Assembly (NCBI GenBank): GCA_030528765.1
Contig: JAUMYD010000107.1
Coordinates: 1-6,692 of the forward strand
Direction of reading: 5' to 3'
Origin: Bacillota bacterium
GTDB taxonomy: Bacteria; Bacillota; Dehalobacteriia; UBA4068
Length of the DNA stretch: 6,692 nt
Position numbers and translations under genes: made by a program. The notes under the pieces are model-generated. The model had not been told where the DNA came from. It searched no databases and was given only the letters and a program-made list of their open reading frames with translations. Of the stretch, positions 6,204 to 6,692 are shown piece after piece; positions within the stretch are counted from its first letter, which is position 1; the number at the start of each line of letters is the position of its first letter.

Positions 6204-6371
6204 GCCCCCTCCTTTGATTTACCTCCCAAAAACTTTGCTATTTCCGAAGAATAAAACAAATAAGCTGCAGAGAACCCAATATAAATTATCTTCGACGAGG
6301 GAAGTGCTCCCCCCTTCCGGGGCTTTCTTTCCACGCGGCTACAAGGGGAGAAAAGCAGTACGCCTTTCCCC

Positions 6372-6692
6372 TTACTGAAAGTCTGCAAAAGGTTTTCGAA
6401 AAAACAGCCTTCTTTCCCGCATCCAATATCCTCTCCTCTTTCTTCTGTTCCGGAACGCTTGGCGATGCCAAAAGCAGTCTCTGGCGATCTTCTCCCTGAA
6501 ACAGAGACCGGAACTGACAGCAGCCAAGCTCATGGAAAGAACGGCAAAATGTATTCTTTTTGCATAAAATCTCCGATAAAACAAGCAGAGCCACTTGGCG
6601 AAAGCATGGCCCACAGGGAAGATTCTTCCTGCATATACGGGAAGCAAAACGATAGAAAGCAAATTCCCCGCTAAAGAGAAGACAGCTCTATA
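6372..6692 (-). other. Open frame entering from the right edge, possible decayed gene end; rest of 6005-6692 without clear gene
   Basis: The minus-strand frame is open from the right edge to TAA at 6374-6372 (106 codons in window). It begins with hydrophobic, gene-like residues (YRAVFSLAGNLLSIVLLPV and YAGRIFPVGHAFAKW) but becomes Arg-rich and unnatural after about residue 65 (RNRRKRRGYWMRERRLFFRK). From about 6520 downward a second minus frame (EDRQRLLLASPSVPEQKKEE) looks more protein-like, as if a frame slip had occurred. No family is recognised. An inverted repeat, AAGGGGA at 6343-6349 with TCCCCTT at 6367-6373, touches the stop but lacks a T-run. The other frames in 6005-6692, on both strands, show no convincing starts or domains. 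GTTCCGGAAC, a perfect palindrome, lies at 6447-6456. Confidence 0.2.

Noticed and set aside
6305..6330. CCCC-TTCC-GGGG stem followed by CTTTCTTT on the plus strand as a terminator
   Set aside because: The stem has only four base pairs, the T-tract is interrupted, and there is no plus-strand gene upstream.

Overview
The window looks like chromosomal DNA of a low-to-medium G+C, probably anaerobic member of the Bacillota (Clostridia-type). The reasons are strong AGGAGG-type ribosome sites, lysine-rich lipoprotein signal peptides ending in LSAC or LASC, A/T-rich intergenic regions and the family make-up of the genes. I cannot name a genus. All supportable genes lie on the minus strand, so the reading order is from high to low coordinates. 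No rRNA, tRNA, CRISPR array, transposase or phage gene is visible.

Left half (1-3004), a thiol/sulfane-sulfur redox operon. Transcription appears to start near 2957 from a promoter with a good -10 (TATAAT), no recognisable -35, and an inverted repeat GTGAT-N3-ATCAC centred at about -41. A 563-residue CoA-disulfide (persulfide) reductase with a fused C-terminal rhodanese domain comes first. Next is a decayed small membrane-protein gene (893-1038) that still has a perfect Shine-Dalgarno site. Then comes CcdA, the membrane carrier of reducing equivalents. Last is the N-terminus of a membrane-anchored protein, probably a TlpA/ResA-like thioredoxin, which runs off the left edge. Its ribosome site overlaps the ccdA stop codon. 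Together these suggest cytosolic reduction of CoA/sulfur persulfides alongside export of electrons to thiols outside the membrane. The link between the two halves of the operon is inferred from gene order.

Middle and right (3093-6004), two secreted lipoproteins of unknown function. Their genes (384 and 363 residues) lie in tandem about 0.5 kb apart. Both have a lipobox, an acidic Ser/Pro/Glu linker, and C-terminal segments with a G-x-W/YW...DG...G-x-WD pattern that suggests a shared, lipocalin-like beta module. A strong intrinsic terminator (3093-3128) ends the first-listed gene and insulates the redox operon downstream. A structured 506-base region separates the two lipoprotein genes. It carries a long hairpin, a weak terminator candidate, a 10-base direct repeat and a 48-codon open frame.

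Right edge (6005-6692). No convincing gene is present. There is a 49-codon frame with a good ribosome site just ahead of the second lipoprotein gene, and a hydrophobic frame entering from the right edge that may be the degraded end of another gene.
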